A DNA stretch of 64,000 nt. Source: Marisa cornuarietis. Taxonomy: Eukaryota > Mollusca > Gastropoda > Architaenioglossa > Ampullariidae. Numbering within the stretch: the stretch's first letter is position 1; each line of letters begins with the position of its first letter. The stretch spans positions 4,159,501-4,223,500 of the forward strand of contig SMMW01000521.1 of the NCBI GenBank assembly GCA_004794655.1. Direction: 5' to 3'. The notes beneath the pieces are model-generated. The model was not told where the DNA came from. It did no database searches and saw only the letters and a program-made list of their open reading frames with translations. A program made the position numbers and the translations under genes. Positions 1 to 44,142 of the stretch are shown here, piece after piece.

Positions 1-33235
<33,235 letters not shown>

Positions 33236-33480
33236 GGTGGACTGCCTGACTACCCGGTACACCTGTTACGATTGAATAACGTCTTATAAACACCAGATGT
33301 CTGTTATATTGCTGGCACTTAGACACTGTCACCGCAGCTACTAAATGTTTGGCGCAAAGCTAATAATTAACAACTTTTAAATCTCAGCTGCTTTTCAAAA
33401 CACACCTGGACATAGCACGTGACAAACAATTCCCATGTGTTCCGCAACACGTCTCAACTCACTCAGTCATGCATGACTGC
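33236..33480 (-). promoter_or_regulatory. Putative copy B promoter region
   Basis: Directly upstream of the start codon. TTTATAAG on the minus strand at 33283-33290 is a TATA-like box about 50 bp before the ATG, and TTTGGCGC near 33347 resembles an E2F site. A related block occurs at 41085-41260. Function is inferred from position only. Confidence 0.35.
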
Positions 33481-34629
33481 CATTTTCATGCTCTTTCACA
33501 CAATGCAACATTTGTTCCCAGGGCTACGGATGATTTGTCAAAGTTTTCCCACGCCATTATTACTCTCCATCACGGCGCCAAGTAGACTCGAGTAAAAATA
33601 TTTTGCTAATTAACTGAGCCATGAACTGAATATGCTTAACTGTCGTTTCCGTGTGTTCGAGGGATACGCTGCGCCGTTGTCCTGCACTATATTCTGTCTG
33701 CCTAGAACATGTCTGCTGATGCTAATTGAGTGGTAAGGTTGGCTTTGGTCTAAAGGTGTTACACCAACTTTCTCCCACACATTCCACTAAGGCAGGAACT
33801 AGTCAGCAAGTGCTCGACCCTTCAATACACGGGTTTTCACAACGGCCACGGCTGCCTCGTCAGAGGCTGTGAAGTCAGTGCTGTCTCCTCTCAACTTCTT
33901 TGTGGCATGTCCATGCTCTCTCTTCCTTCATCAATAAGTCTCTCCCTTCTCTAGGCTTCCACAATGTTTATGCCCTGCTAGTCGAACGTTCTAGAAACTA
34001 TCTCACCCTTTCCCACATTCTAGTCACGTGGCAGCAGTAACCTTTCTGACCTCGCTAGTTGTTCGTCCATACCAGCCTGTCAGCGTCCCTCGTCCTCGTC
34101 ACCTCACTGACCCGAGCGAAATAATCGTCCGTAGGTCAGCGCCATTCCGTAATTACTCTTATCGTACCACAATGTAGCTCTGTCTCTCAGCAGACGGTTA
34201 GTCTCTGCTGAAAGATGTGTGACACCCCAGTTGTCCACTCCAAACAAAACAAATTAGCACACATAGCATTTAACAACATTCCAAAAGAACCCAGACAATT
34301 TCCTTGTCTTTATCGTTCTTCGTCACCTGTTAGATACACGACTATCAATTACTTTCAATTTTTATTTATTTATAGGCTATAAGACCACAGGGCATTTTTA
34401 TCTATCACAGCAGATGATAATAATCACACAATAACAACCTCATATGTTTCACAGATGGTGAGAATATGGCAAAATATATCGATGAATACTTGATACTAAA
34501 TATAAAAATTTATATAGAGAGAAATTATTAAAAAAAATGATAATGCAATTCGAATAAATTTTCTTAAGTTTGAATTTTTGAAATAATCAGGAATTTATAT
34601 ATTGCACATATTGATTTTTTTAGAGATCT
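33481..34629. other. Intergenic sequence upstream of copy B
   Basis: No ORF, exon or transposon recognised; the last 300 bp are AT-rich. Confidence 0.5.
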
Positions 34630-34641
34630 AAGATTAAATTA
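34630..34641. repeat. RTE target-site duplication, left
   Basis: AAGATTAAATTA, identical to 38572-38583. Confidence 0.9.
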
Positions 34642-35170
34642 GTTTGATGGGCTAGTTTAACGATCATGTGACTAGTATAGAAACTTAGAAGACCATGTGG
34701 TTGCCGCTGCCGCCATTTTTTCACCTGCCGGCATGGAGCGGTCAACTCAGACGTCTCAAACTGCGAAGTAGGCCATCTATTTTAATTTTTGAATCTTTAT
34801 TTTATAAATGCTTCAACCACTCTGAGAAAGGCTTTTATAAGACCATAAGCTTAAAATTTGATGGGCTAGTTTAACGATCATGTGACTAGTATAGAAACTT
34901 AGAAGACCATGTGGTTGCCGCTGCCGCCATTTTTTCACCTGCCGGCATGGAGCGGTCAACTCAGACGTCTCAAACTGCGAAGTAGGCCATCTATTTTAAT
35001 TTTTGAATCTTTATTTTATAAATGCTCCAACCACTCTGAGAAAGGCTTTTATAAGACCATAAGCTTAAAATTTGATGTTTGATGGGCTAGTTTAACGATC
35101 ATATGACTAGTATAGAAACTTAGAAAACCATGTGGCTCCTGCCGGCATGGAGCGGTCAACTCAGACGTCC
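34642..35170 (+). repeat. RTE 5' monomer array (about 2.5 units of 214-221 bp)
   Basis: Units start near 34643, 34857 and 35078, each beginning TTTGATGGGCTAG. The third has an internal deletion. The same unit, in a different number, heads the copy at 7.64 kb, so the array belongs to the element's 5' region and may act as a promoter, as monomers do in some mammalian L1s (inference). Confidence 0.82.
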
Positions 35171-35432
35171 CCTCGCTCGCTTACTCTCGCTCGGGGAACA
35201 AAAATTTTCTCTCATCCTAGCCAAGGAAAAATGGCCCCACTGCCTTGGGGGAATCTTGGGAAAGATAAAGGCTAAGGGAGTAAACCCCTACAGAAAATCC
35301 TGATACTAACACGGCATCAGTGGGCGAAGACTCTCCACGACGAGAGTACCGGCCAGGGCCCAGCGCCTACGTGTTCACGACCAGGCCGACAATCGGCTGT
35401 GGTTCACTTGGAGAAGGGATTAGCGCTACCAA

Positions 35433-38400
35433 GTGTATAAGCTCAATGAAAGGACCATGGATATACGCCAGAAAAGAGATAACATGCCGGATCGGTCGCG
35501 GCCCGGACTAACAACGACCGCGCACCCTATCGGGAGACTCCAGCGTGGGGTCAGCGAAAAGTGTGCTACTGGAGCCAAGACCAAGACCAAGACTGAAACC
35601 AAAACAGAAATCAAACTAAGAGAAGGAACAACCATTGGCACGTGGAACGTACGCACGTTATACCAGTGCGGAAAAGTGCACCAACTCACACACGAGCTGA
35701 AACGGTATCAGTGGGACATTGTGGGACTGGCGGAGGTCAGATGGACAGGATTTGGGGAAACAGTGACGGAAGACGGCCACAGACTGTGGTACAGTGGGGA
35801 GGACACCAGGCATGAGTACGGCGTGGGCTTCCTCGTGCACAGGAAGGTGGCCGCGGCCGTCATCAGCTGTACACCCGTATCCAGCCGGCTGATCTCCATT
35901 CGTGTCTCAGCCAAGCCTCATAATGTCACCATTGTCCAAGTATACGCTCCAACTTCCACACATGGAGACGACGAAGTGGAAGAATTCTACCAACAACTGG
36001 ACAAGATTGTGAAGGCAGTTCCAAAAAAGGACATCCTGGTTGTGCTCGGAGACTGGAACGCCAAGGTCGGACCAGACGCCTACCAGCATTGGGCAGGAAC
36101 GGTGGGGAAATTTGGCCTTGGTGAAACCAACGACAGGGGCATCAGACTCCTAGAGTTCGCACAGAGCCAGAGACTCACCTTAGCCAACACCTTGTATCCC
36201 CACAAGAAATCAAGGACGGCCACCTGGCACTCACCAGACGGATTGGTCCATAATCAGATCGACTACATCCTACTGCCGAGACGCTTCAAATCCAGCATCA
36301 ACAGGGCCAAGACAAGGACGTACCCAGGCGCTGACATAGGCAGCGACCATGACCTTGTTCTAACAAACCTGAAGCTGAGGCTGAAAGCGAAGCGACTCTC
36401 AAACACTCCCCGAATTCGCTTTGATTTGGAGAAGCTGCAAGACCCAAAGGTTGCAGAAGTCTTCAAGGCCACGGTTGGCGGAAAATTTGGCGCACTGAAC
36501 CTGGTGGACTGTGATGTAGACACCCTCTCTGGAAACATCAAAGAGGTGCTACTGTCGACAGCCCAAGAGGTTCTAGGGCGACATGGAAACAAGAAACAGC
36601 CATGGGTCACGAACGACATACTAGACCTCTGTGACCAAAGAAGGGCCTTGAAGAGAGAAAAGAAAAGCAAACCAGAAGCAGCAACCAAATACAAAGAAGT
36701 GAATTGTGCCATTAAGAAAGGGATGAAGGCAGCTAGGGAGAGCTGGATCGAGAAGCAGTGCCAGGACATAGAGGTTGGAATGGCACGAGGTGACAGCAAA
36801 AAGGCCTACCGACTTCTAAAGTCCCTCACTAAGACAGACCAGCAAAAGATCTCAGTCATCGAAGACAGCAATGGTCACCTTCTCACAGAAGGCAATGCTG
36901 TACTCAACCGATGGACAGAATACTGCAAGGACCTGTACAATTACCAGCTGAAGACCGACGCCAACATTCTCCAAAACAACCAGACTAGAGACAGTGAACC
37001 TGCAGACATACCAGTCCTACGGGAAGAGGTCGAAAGAGCTGTACATAGTCTGAAGGGAGGAAAGTCACCAGGCGTTGATAATGTACCAGCTGAGCTGCTC
37101 AAGCAGGGTGGGGAAGCAGCTACAAAAGCCCTAACTGTTCTGTGCCAAAGAGTCTGGGAGCGCAAGGAATGGCCCAGAGAATGGACGCAATCACTAATCA
37201 TTCCCCTCCCAAAGAAAGGAAACAGCAAACAGTGTCAGAACTACAGAACCATAAGCCTTATCAGTCACCCAAGCAAAGTCATGCTGAAGGTCATACAGAA
37301 CCGCATCAGAACCACAGCAGAAGAGCTGCTAGCAGAAGAACAGGCTGGCTTCAGACCACGTAGAAGCACAGTTGAGCAGATCTTCAACTGTCGTCTTCTT
37401 ATAGAAAAGCATCTGCAGCATCAGCGGGACCTTTACCACAACTTCATTGACTTTAAGAAGGCATTTGACAGAGTCTGGCACGAGGGGCTATGGCATGTGA
37501 TGCGGAAATTCAACATTGAAGAAGGGCTTGTCCAAGTCGTTGAAGCGTTGTATAACAGCTCAACGAGTACAGTTTTGCTTAACAACCAAATAGGAGCTTA
37601 CTTTCGTACCACAGTAGGGGTACGTCAAGGATGTCCCCTATCACCCGTGTTGTTTAATATATTCTTGGAGAACATCATGCTTGAAGCTCTTCATGACCAC
37701 CATACCTCCATTTCAATCGGTGGAAGACCAATCTGCAACCTACGCTTTGCAGATGATATAGATCTGTTAGCAGGTACAAACAAGGAACTGCAAGACCTCA
37801 CCAACAGACTGACAGACAGCTCAAACGCATATGGAATGGAGACCAGCACAGAAAAGAGCAAAGTTATGATCAATGGCAACGGCAAAGCAGAGATCTATAT
37901 GAACGGGGTACAGCTCGAAGAGGTAAGCAGCTTCAAGTACTTGGGAGCCACTCTCTCCAAGGACGGCAGCTCCACGCAAGATATCCGCATCAGGATCGCA
38001 ACAGCAACAGCAGCAATGGCTAGGCTAGATAGGATCTGGCATAGCCACAAGATAAGGTTCACTACCAAGTACAGGCTATACAAATCCCTGGTAGTGCCGA
38101 TCCTGCTCTACGGATGCGACACGTGGACTCTACTCGCCGAAACAGAAAGGAGAATCCAGGCATTCGAGCACAAGTGTCTGAGGAGGCTGCTCCGGATCTC
38201 ATACAAAGAACACAAAACCAACGACTTTGTAAGAAACAAGATTGCCACACTGGTAGGACACCAGGAACCTCTACTATCAACAGTCAAGCGACGTAAGCTG
38301 GTCTTCTTTGGCCTTGTAACCCGGCACGACACCTTGTCGAAGACTATCCTTCAAGGCACCTTGGAGGGTGGCCGACGCCGCGGTGGTCAGAGAAAGAACT

Positions 38401-38552
38401 GGCTTACGAACGTCAAAGACTGGACTGGTCGTCCTGTACAGGACCTGCTGACTATTGCCCAAAATAGGCAAGAGTGGCGGGCCCTATCAGCTGCCGCGTC
38501 TATCCATGTGCTCCCCCCAACGCCAGGTGCCAGGCAAGGGACGACTGACTGA
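35433..38552 (+). CDS. RTE ORF: endonuclease-reverse transcriptase, 1039 residues, intact
   Basis: No internal stop. A basic N-terminal region is followed by endonuclease motifs GTWNVRTLY (from about residue 69), AEVRWTG, APTSTHG, LGDWNAKVG, TATWHSPDG, NQIDYI and GSDHDL. The RT follows, with KSPGVDNVPAELL, KKGNSKQCQNYRTISL, EEQAGFRP, DFKKAFDRVW, GVRQGCPLSP and catalytic FADD (about 772-775), and a C-terminal domain with CLRRLLRISY and RRRGGQRKNW. These enzymes nick target DNA and copy their RNA in place. All key residues seen are present, so it could be active. Upstream in-frame starts were not preferred because the leader matches the non-coding part of the other copy. Confidence 0.93.
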   Translation: MYKLNERTMDIRQKRDNMPDRSRPGLTTTAHPIGRLQRGVSEKCATGAKTKTKTETKTEIKLREGTTIGTWNVRTLYQCGKVHQLTHELKRYQWDIVGLAEVRWTGFGETVTEDGHRLWYSGEDTRHEYGVGFLVHRKVAAAVISCTPVSSRLISIRVSAKPHNVTIVQVYAPTSTHGDDEVEEFYQQLDKIVKAVPKKDILVVLGDWNAKVGPDAYQHWAGTVGKFGLGETNDRGIRLLEFAQSQRLTLANTLYPHKKSRTATWHSPDGLVHNQIDYILLPRRFKSSINRAKTRTYPGADIGSDHDLVLTNLKLRLKAKRLSNTPRIRFDLEKLQDPKVAEVFKATVGGKFGALNLVDCDVDTLSGNIKEVLLSTAQEVLGRHGNKKQPWVTNDILDLCDQRRALKREKKSKPEAATKYKEVNCAIKKGMKAARESWIEKQCQDIEVGMARGDSKKAYRLLKSLTKTDQQKISVIEDSNGHLLTEGNAVLNRWTEYCKDLYNYQLKTDANILQNNQTRDSEPADIPVLREEVERAVHSLKGGKSPGVDNVPAELLKQGGEAATKALTVLCQRVWERKEWPREWTQSLIIPLPKKGNSKQCQNYRTISLISHPSKVMLKVIQNRIRTTAEELLAEEQAGFRPRRSTVEQIFNCRLLIEKHLQHQRDLYHNFIDFKKAFDRVWHEGLWHVMRKFNIEEGLVQVVEALYNSSTSTVLLNNQIGAYFRTTVGVRQGCPLSPVLFNIFLENIMLEALHDHHTSISIGGRPICNLRFADDIDLLAGTNKELQDLTNRLTDSSNAYGMETSTEKSKVMINGNGKAEIYMNGVQLEEVSSFKYLGATLSKDGSSTQDIRIRIATATAAMARLDRIWHSHKIRFTTKYRLYKSLVVPILLYGCDTWTLLAETERRIQAFEHKCLRRLLRISYKEHKTNDFVRNKIATLVGHQEPLLSTVKRRKLVFFGLVTRHDTLSKTILQGTLEGGRRRGGQRKNWLTNVKDWTGRPVQDLLTIAQNRQEWRALSAAASIHVLPPTPGARQGTTD

Positions 38553-38571
38553 CTGACTGACTGACTGACTG

Positions 38572-38583
38572 AAGATTAAATTA
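38572..38583. repeat. RTE target-site duplication, right
   Basis: AAGATTAAATTA directly after the (GACT)n tail. Confidence 0.9.
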
Positions 38584-38699
38584 ATAAGAGTTTAATATGA
38601 AGCAATGTGAAGCGCTGTGATGTTATCGTTCACTTCAGCCTGACTGTTGCGTGTCTGTTGGTGCTTGGCAAAAGAACGAGATAGAAGCTTCATGTTCAC

Positions 38700-39375
38700 T
38701 CTTGAGAAATTTTCTTCCAAATGACTTCGTAATAGAAACCTTACACACTTATTTTAAGAAGAACTGCACCTTTCATGTATTCTAATAAGGAAATATTAGC
38801 AATTTTCTAAAGAGATTTGGATGAATGAGCATTTATTAGATTTAATAATAACGAAATATCAACTTTCTACAGTCACATAGTTCTGATAGTATAAACTGTA
38901 CAGAAAGTATAAAATTAGGATAACATTGTATTCAAAGTGATTAACAAACTGGTTCCTAGGAGCTTGACCTGCTGCAACATAAATATGTTGGGGCTAATCT
39001 AAACTGACTATAATTTATGTGGTGTTGATGTACTAACTGTGTTATCAAAATCTTTCCTGGTAATGATTTCATAATGGAAACCTCATACACTTTTTGAAAT
39101 GAGCTATCCAAGAAGAACTGCACCTTTCAACTATTATAATAAACAAACATTAGTTACTTTCAAAAAGAGTTTTCTATGAATAAAAATGTAACTGGTTCTA
39201 CTTTCACATAGTTCTGCTATTGTGAACTGTACAGAAAAATATAAAATTATGATATATTGACAAGAAAAATCTAGTTAGAAAACTGGTTCCTAGCAGCTTG
39301 GTCTGTTGCAACACGTAAGTTGGTGCTACATGTAAACTATGTCTGTTGTTGATGTACTAAAGTTGTTATCAAAAT
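38700..39375. repeat. Two tandem copies of an about 340-350-bp unit
   Basis: AAGAAGAACTGCACCTTTCA occurs at about 38756 and 39109, and ACTGGTTCCTAG at about 38949 and 39284, with similar order of everything between. Lies just right of the full-length RTE. No coding content. Confidence 0.75.
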
Positions 39376-40088
39376 CGTTCTGATACTATGAGCTGGTCGG
39401 GAAAGACGATTCATCGTCGAGCATGTCGTCAATCTTCTCACGATGCGACATGCTGTCGCTTCGGAAATTCCGACCAAATTGCCCCGCACACACACACACA
39501 CACACACAAACGATTCCGTTGCATAAAAGCGAAGTGCGACGCACTTTTGTATGCTCGAGGGACGTTGTTCCCTCGATTCGACATTTCCAATTTACCTCCT
39601 TCCTCCTCCACAATAGAAATTATATCAACTTCCCGAAATCCTAATTTCTTGTACAATTCTACATCGTCGTAAAGAGATCATTATAACTAAATATCCTGTT
39701 TTTTCGAAGACTTCGCCTATTTTGTAACAGAATAGCCACGACAGGAAACACAAAGATAAACATGAACAATAATCAAAATGCTGTTTATGCGGGGTAAAAG
39801 TATTTACACATAGATTACAATCAATAATTGATGAATATAATTTGACCCTCCTCATCATTCACTAACGAGTGTCGTTAGTTTTTACTGTAACATTATTGTA
39901 TCCATCTTTTGTGATCCCTCCTTCTGTAAGACAATGGCTCTATAATGAATCAATCAATTAATCAATCAATCAATGGCGATAGTGTAAGAAAGATTATATT
40001 TTTAGCCATGGACAACCACGTGAAGCTATTAAGGTAAGAACTAAACGGGTAGAAAGGATTTTTTTAAATTCTTTTCTTTTTTGAATTT
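39376..40088. other. Intergenic, no gene recognised
   Basis: Contains a short (CA)n at 39487-39508 and CAATCAAT repeats near 39950-39975. ORFs here are short and unmatched. Confidence 0.4.
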
Positions 40089-40354
40089 GGGGCCAGTTGC
40101 ACAACACGTTTCTAAACCTTAAAACTGTTCTAAAGAAGCAAAATCTCTTTTTAGCCATTTTGATGCATTGCAGAAAAACATACAAAAAATTGTACTGACA
40201 GGACGGAAAGTAGGACTTAAATAACTTTATCTTACTTAAAGAAGTTTTAGTTTTAAAAATTCAAAAATTGTGGTGTGCATTTTAAACTAATTATCTAAAC
40301 AGAGTTAAGGCCTAAAAGTGTTTAAAATTAGAAATGTGTTGTGCAACTGGCCCC
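40089..40354. mobile_element. MITE with GGGGCCAGTTGCACAA terminal inverted repeats
   Basis: 266 bp. Left end GGGGCCAGTTGCACAACAC, right end its near-perfect inverse. No coding capacity. Intergenic between copies A and B. Confidence 0.8.
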
Positions 40355-40494
40355 TGACTGTTTGAAGCGACAAATCCTCTTTAATCAGACAAATTATTGC
40401 CCTTTTTCAATAGGCACCTGAACCCAGGTATGCTCGTCCCAGGCCGCTATAAAAGGGTCTACAAAAAACGAGAAGCCCTGCAGTTCAGCGACGA

Positions 40495-40640
40495 GGGGTA
40501 CCCGGCGGTGTAGTGGTTACAATACTCGATTGTCATCAGTAGGGAAAAGGTCCTGGTTGCACATCTCGTCTATGGACAACCTGTATGTCACACCAAAGCG
40601 CAGGGCTGACGGTCGGATATATTTTCGAAGTCCTTCAGTT
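40495..40640 (+). mobile_element. Possible tRNA-derived SINE
   Basis: Has an A-box-like GTGTAGTGGTTACAATA and a B-box-like GGTCCTGGTTGCACATC about 40 bp apart, the spacing of a tRNA promoter. Not a functional tRNA by eye. No clear tail. Confidence 0.4.
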
Positions 40641-40993
40641 TTCGCCCTCTATTATTCCTCTCTATCATATATTGAACAATCACTTCAAGCAGAACATTTT
40701 GTTACTTTATTAACAAAGCACAGCTGCCGTCATGTTATGTTGATGGGCTACCCGCACACTGCGGTGTCGTCATGCACTTCAACCTGCCTGCCTATTGCTT
40801 GACTGCTGAAGCTTGACAAGGAAGGTGATAGTGTTTTATTGTTGAAATTATCGCTATGCTCAAATAATTGAAAATAGTCATCATTTCTGCAGACTGCGCT
40901 GCTCCTACTCGTCGCGTTTGGTGCTGAGATTCTTGCTGGATGGTCAGAGACTAAATGGGATGAGTTTTCAAATGATGTCCATCCGCAGGTTAA

Positions 40994-40994
<1 letters not shown>

Positions 40995-41043
<49 letters not shown>

Positions 41044-41052
41044 GTGTGTGTG
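40995..41052. repeat. (TG)n microsatellite
   Basis: Nearly pure dinucleotide tract. Confidence 0.95.
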
Positions 41053-41084
41053 TATTTCTTTCACAAACATATAACTTACATGAC

Positions 41085-41260
41085 ATCTGTTATATCGCGT
41101 ACACTTATAAACTGTCAACGCAATATCTCAGTGTTTGGCGCAAAGCTAATAATTAAAAAAATTCCACTTGCTCTCCACGAAACACCTACGATTCACACCT
41201 GGGCACAACACGTGAGAAACTACTCCCTCATGTGCTGTAACACTGATACAAGACTCACTC
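41085..41260 (-). repeat. Second copy of the copy B promoter block
   Basis: Resembles 33299-33480 in the same orientation, including a 25-bp identical run at 41132-41156 and 33344-33368. Where exon 1 would be expected there is instead a (TG)n tract, so only the upstream block remains. Confidence 0.65.
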
Positions 41261-41310
41261 ACTCACTCACTCACTCACTCACTCACTCACTCACTCACTC
41301 ACTCACTCAC
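41253..41310. repeat. (ACTC)n microsatellite
   Basis: About 14 near-perfect tetranucleotide units. Confidence 0.95.
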
Positions 41311-41719
41311 GCAGACGGACAGTCGCACATCGCAACATCTGCCTCTGCAGGGCCTGTCATCCATATTACACATATTTAAATATATGAAAAATATTAATCA
41401 TAGTAAAAACTTGATAGACACTGTCTTACGTCTAAATTTCGACACACAAAATTTAATAATATTCCAGCAAAAATTCCTTGTAAACGATCGTTCTTTGTAC
41501 CTTACATGGCTATACATTTTTGGATTTTTGAAATGAACGGTGATTTGAATATTGCATTAACTGACTTTGAAAAGGTTTTCAATTAGCAGAAGTTTATTGT
41601 GTTAGACAATCAGCTAAATAACGTATTATTGCTTCATATCAACTTTGGATTTAAAAGTAAACATAGATTAAAAATATTGAGGGTCATATTTTGGATTTAC
41701 TTTGTGTGCATGTGAGGCC

Positions 41720-41795
41720 CGGACACTTAATCCCCAGACACTTAATCCCCGACACTTAATTCCCAGACACTTAATCCCCAGACACTTAATCCCCA
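41720..41795. repeat. 15-bp minisatellite (GACACTTAATCCCCA)n
   Basis: About five units in tandem. Confidence 0.85.
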
Positions 41796-42009
41796 TATCG
41801 CGACACAACACTCAAAACTGCTATTTTGTGAACTATAAATATTATAACCGTAAGAGAAATGTGTCGCGTGGTAACTCTGGTAAGACTGGGATGTTATAAA
41901 TGTTGAAGTTAAGTATTATTTGAATTTGAATTAAATTTTTCATTCACTTCATAATTTTTTGAGTTGAAATTTCATTTTGAGGATTAAGTGTGGCCCATTC
42001 ATAAGTTGA

Positions 42010-43136
42010 AGGGTAGTGCGAAAAATCTAAAAATAGACAAAACAGAGGCACGAGCAGTGATATAGTATGTGCAAATGAAAGGTATAACACCTCAGGCAAT
42101 CCATGAGGACATGGTACAAACATTTGCTAAGGACTCCCTTTCGAACGCAACTGTGAAGTAGTGACCTGTTGAATTTAAGCAGGACACGGTCAGCACAGAA
42201 GATGACCTTCAGAAGATGACCCTGATGATAAAGTTGATGCCACTTACCAAATGGTTTTGGATGACTGACGTCTAACTGTCCAGCAGATAGCTTGATCCAT
42301 AGGTGCATAGGCATTAGCTCTGGTTAAGTCCACACTGTTTAAACTGAGCTTGGTGATGAGCGAGCTGTCTGTAAAATGGGTTCCAAGAATGCTAACGCCA
42401 GAGCAGAAGCTGCAAAGAGATGACATTTCCAGGACACTTCTGATTCGCTTCCAGGGTAGCCCTAAAAATTTCCACCGCAAATTAAATCTCAAAATAAAAC
42501 CTGAGTTAATCACTGAGAATTTGAATTAAATATTCAAAGCAAACAAGAGAAACTCTGCTGATTTCAACCCCCGAAGAAGTTCAAGCAGGAAGCGTCTGTT
42601 GGCAAGGTGAAGGCTTCTGTTTTATAGAATTCTGTAAGCGTAATCATAATAGACTAAATGGAAAAGAGAAAAAACTGTTAATGAAAAGTACTACGAATTA
42701 GCATTAACTCAACTAAATGAAGGAATCAAGTTGAAACGCAGAGGAAAGCTCAGGGCAAGTATCCTTTTGCTCCAGAATAACGCGCCCTTTCACTCTGTTC
42801 AGGTTCTTACAGCTCAAGCAGCCAATTGTGGCTTTGAATTGCTACCCCATCCCCTTTACTCACCAGACTTTGCTCCATCTGAATTCTACCTGTTTGCTAA
42901 ACTCAAATTCCACCTAGGTGATCTCTATTTTGTAAATAATGATGTGGTCATTACTCCTGTGGAGGAGTTTATGGAGGAACAGGAGACCATCTTCTTCCAT
43001 GATGGGGTTGCAATGCTTGCGCATCGTTAGACCAAGTGCATTGATGTCAAAGGTGACCATGTAGAAAAATTGTGAAAAATTACCTTGTTTTTGCAACACC
43101 TGGATGAGGCTTAGAATTTTGTGAAGGACCCTCGTA
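42010..43136 (+). mobile_element. Mariner (DD34D) transposon remnant
   Basis: Transposase text runs from the N-terminal IHEDMVQTF region through WVPRMLTPEQKLQRDDISR, then LLQNNAPFHSVQVLTAQ, LLPHPLYSPDFAPSEFYLF and TKCIDVKGDHVEKL. It is cut by stops and frameshifts. The second catalytic Asp is Asn (QNNAP for QDNAP) and the third is Glu (APSEF for APSDY). The right end CCCTCGTA looks like a mariner terminal repeat; no matching left end was seen. Open C-terminal piece: 42731-43030. Confidence 0.82.
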
Positions 43137-43714
43137 CAAGCTGAATTGTATGTCTGGTGCATTGATATACCTAAAAATGTAAAAGGAAATGAATACAAAA
43201 GTGGAAACACTCTTAAGTCTTTCTGTACACAACCCACATACAGACACTCAAGCGAGTGTGTACACGTGAACAATCACACGCGCGCGCACGTGCACACATA
43301 GACACATATATACAGAGCAAGAAAATCAAAGAGAGTCAGGACGTTCAAAATAAGACAGTTTTTGATTCTGGCTGGTTTTTTTATTATTTTATTCTGGAAG
43401 TATGGGTTAAAGGAAAGAATTGAGGTTAATCTATTTGTGCTTCCACCCACCCTCAAAACCATCAAAGAAAAAAGTAAAAATAAAGAAAAAGAGGTAAAAA
43501 ACCCACATCCGATTTTATAGCTTACACATAACAGCTCTTTATCCTATTGAGATGTTCTTCACTTTCCAGTGAACTCGACATAGTTTGTGCCAAAACAGTT
43601 TAAGCAGCTTTAATGTTGACTGGTTTTATTAAAACCTTTTCCAAACTTGCTTTTTCTTTTTCATGGATCTTTTTTCTTCGATAAACATGGTGTGCTTTTT
43701 GGTCGTTGTATAGA

Positions 43715-43785
<71 letters not shown>

Positions 43786-44060
43786 CTGCGTGTTAGCTCT
43801 ACATCTATGAATAAATTAGCTTTGGGGGCTAGGTCAGCGCTAGGTCTTAAATGCGTTATTTTACCAGAATGACTGAACGGACAAAACGATCGATGTCAAC
43901 AACTACTGCGCTTCCAACTGGCTGTACGCACATGCGTAGAACAGGTTGGTTGCCCAAGTAGAGCAACTAAAGGGCGCACACAGGATAATGTCATCGATAA
44001 TTTTCCCCAAGGTTAGCGCCCTTCACATATCAAGTCAGATCGCCATCCTTGACCATGCTA
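43137..44060. other. 3' flank of copy A
   Basis: No gene seen; holds the (TG)n tract at 43719-43784. Minus-strand AATAAAAT near 43385-43392 could be a polyadenylation signal for copy A, unproven. Confidence 0.35.
43719..43784. repeat. (TG)n microsatellite
   Basis: Pure dinucleotide tract, 3' of copy A. Confidence 0.95.
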
Positions 44061-44142
44061 CACGAGGTCCGCGTCCTTGACCATGTTACACGAGGTCAGC
44101 GTCCTTGACCATGTTACACGAGGTCAGCGTTCTTAGCCATGC
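44061..44142 (-). repeat. 28-bp tandem repeat derived from the copy A C-terminal codons
   Basis: Units begin at 44061, 44089 and 44117 (plus strand CACGAGGT...). On the minus strand each reads K-D/N-A-D-L-V then stop, so the end of the coding sequence was tandemly duplicated into the 3' region. Confidence 0.8.

Larger units (their letters stand above)
34642..38571 (+). mobile_element. Full-length RTE retrotransposon with 12-bp target-site duplication
   Basis: About 3.93 kb between perfect 12-bp repeats at 34630-34641 and 38572-38583. Layout: array of about 215-bp monomers, a short leader, one long ORF, and a (GACT)n tail at 38543-38571. RTE elements typically end in short tandem repeats. The perfect duplication and open ORF suggest a recent insertion. 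It lies between the end of copy A and the start of copy B, on the opposite strand. Confidence 0.92.

Noticed and set aside
35658..38471. Minus-strand and alternate-frame ORFs over the intact RTE
   Set aside because: Antisense shadows of the 1039-codon ORF.
41253..41310. Regular tandem repeat as a CRISPR array
   Set aside because: Tetranucleotide microsatellite without spacers, in a eukaryotic genome.
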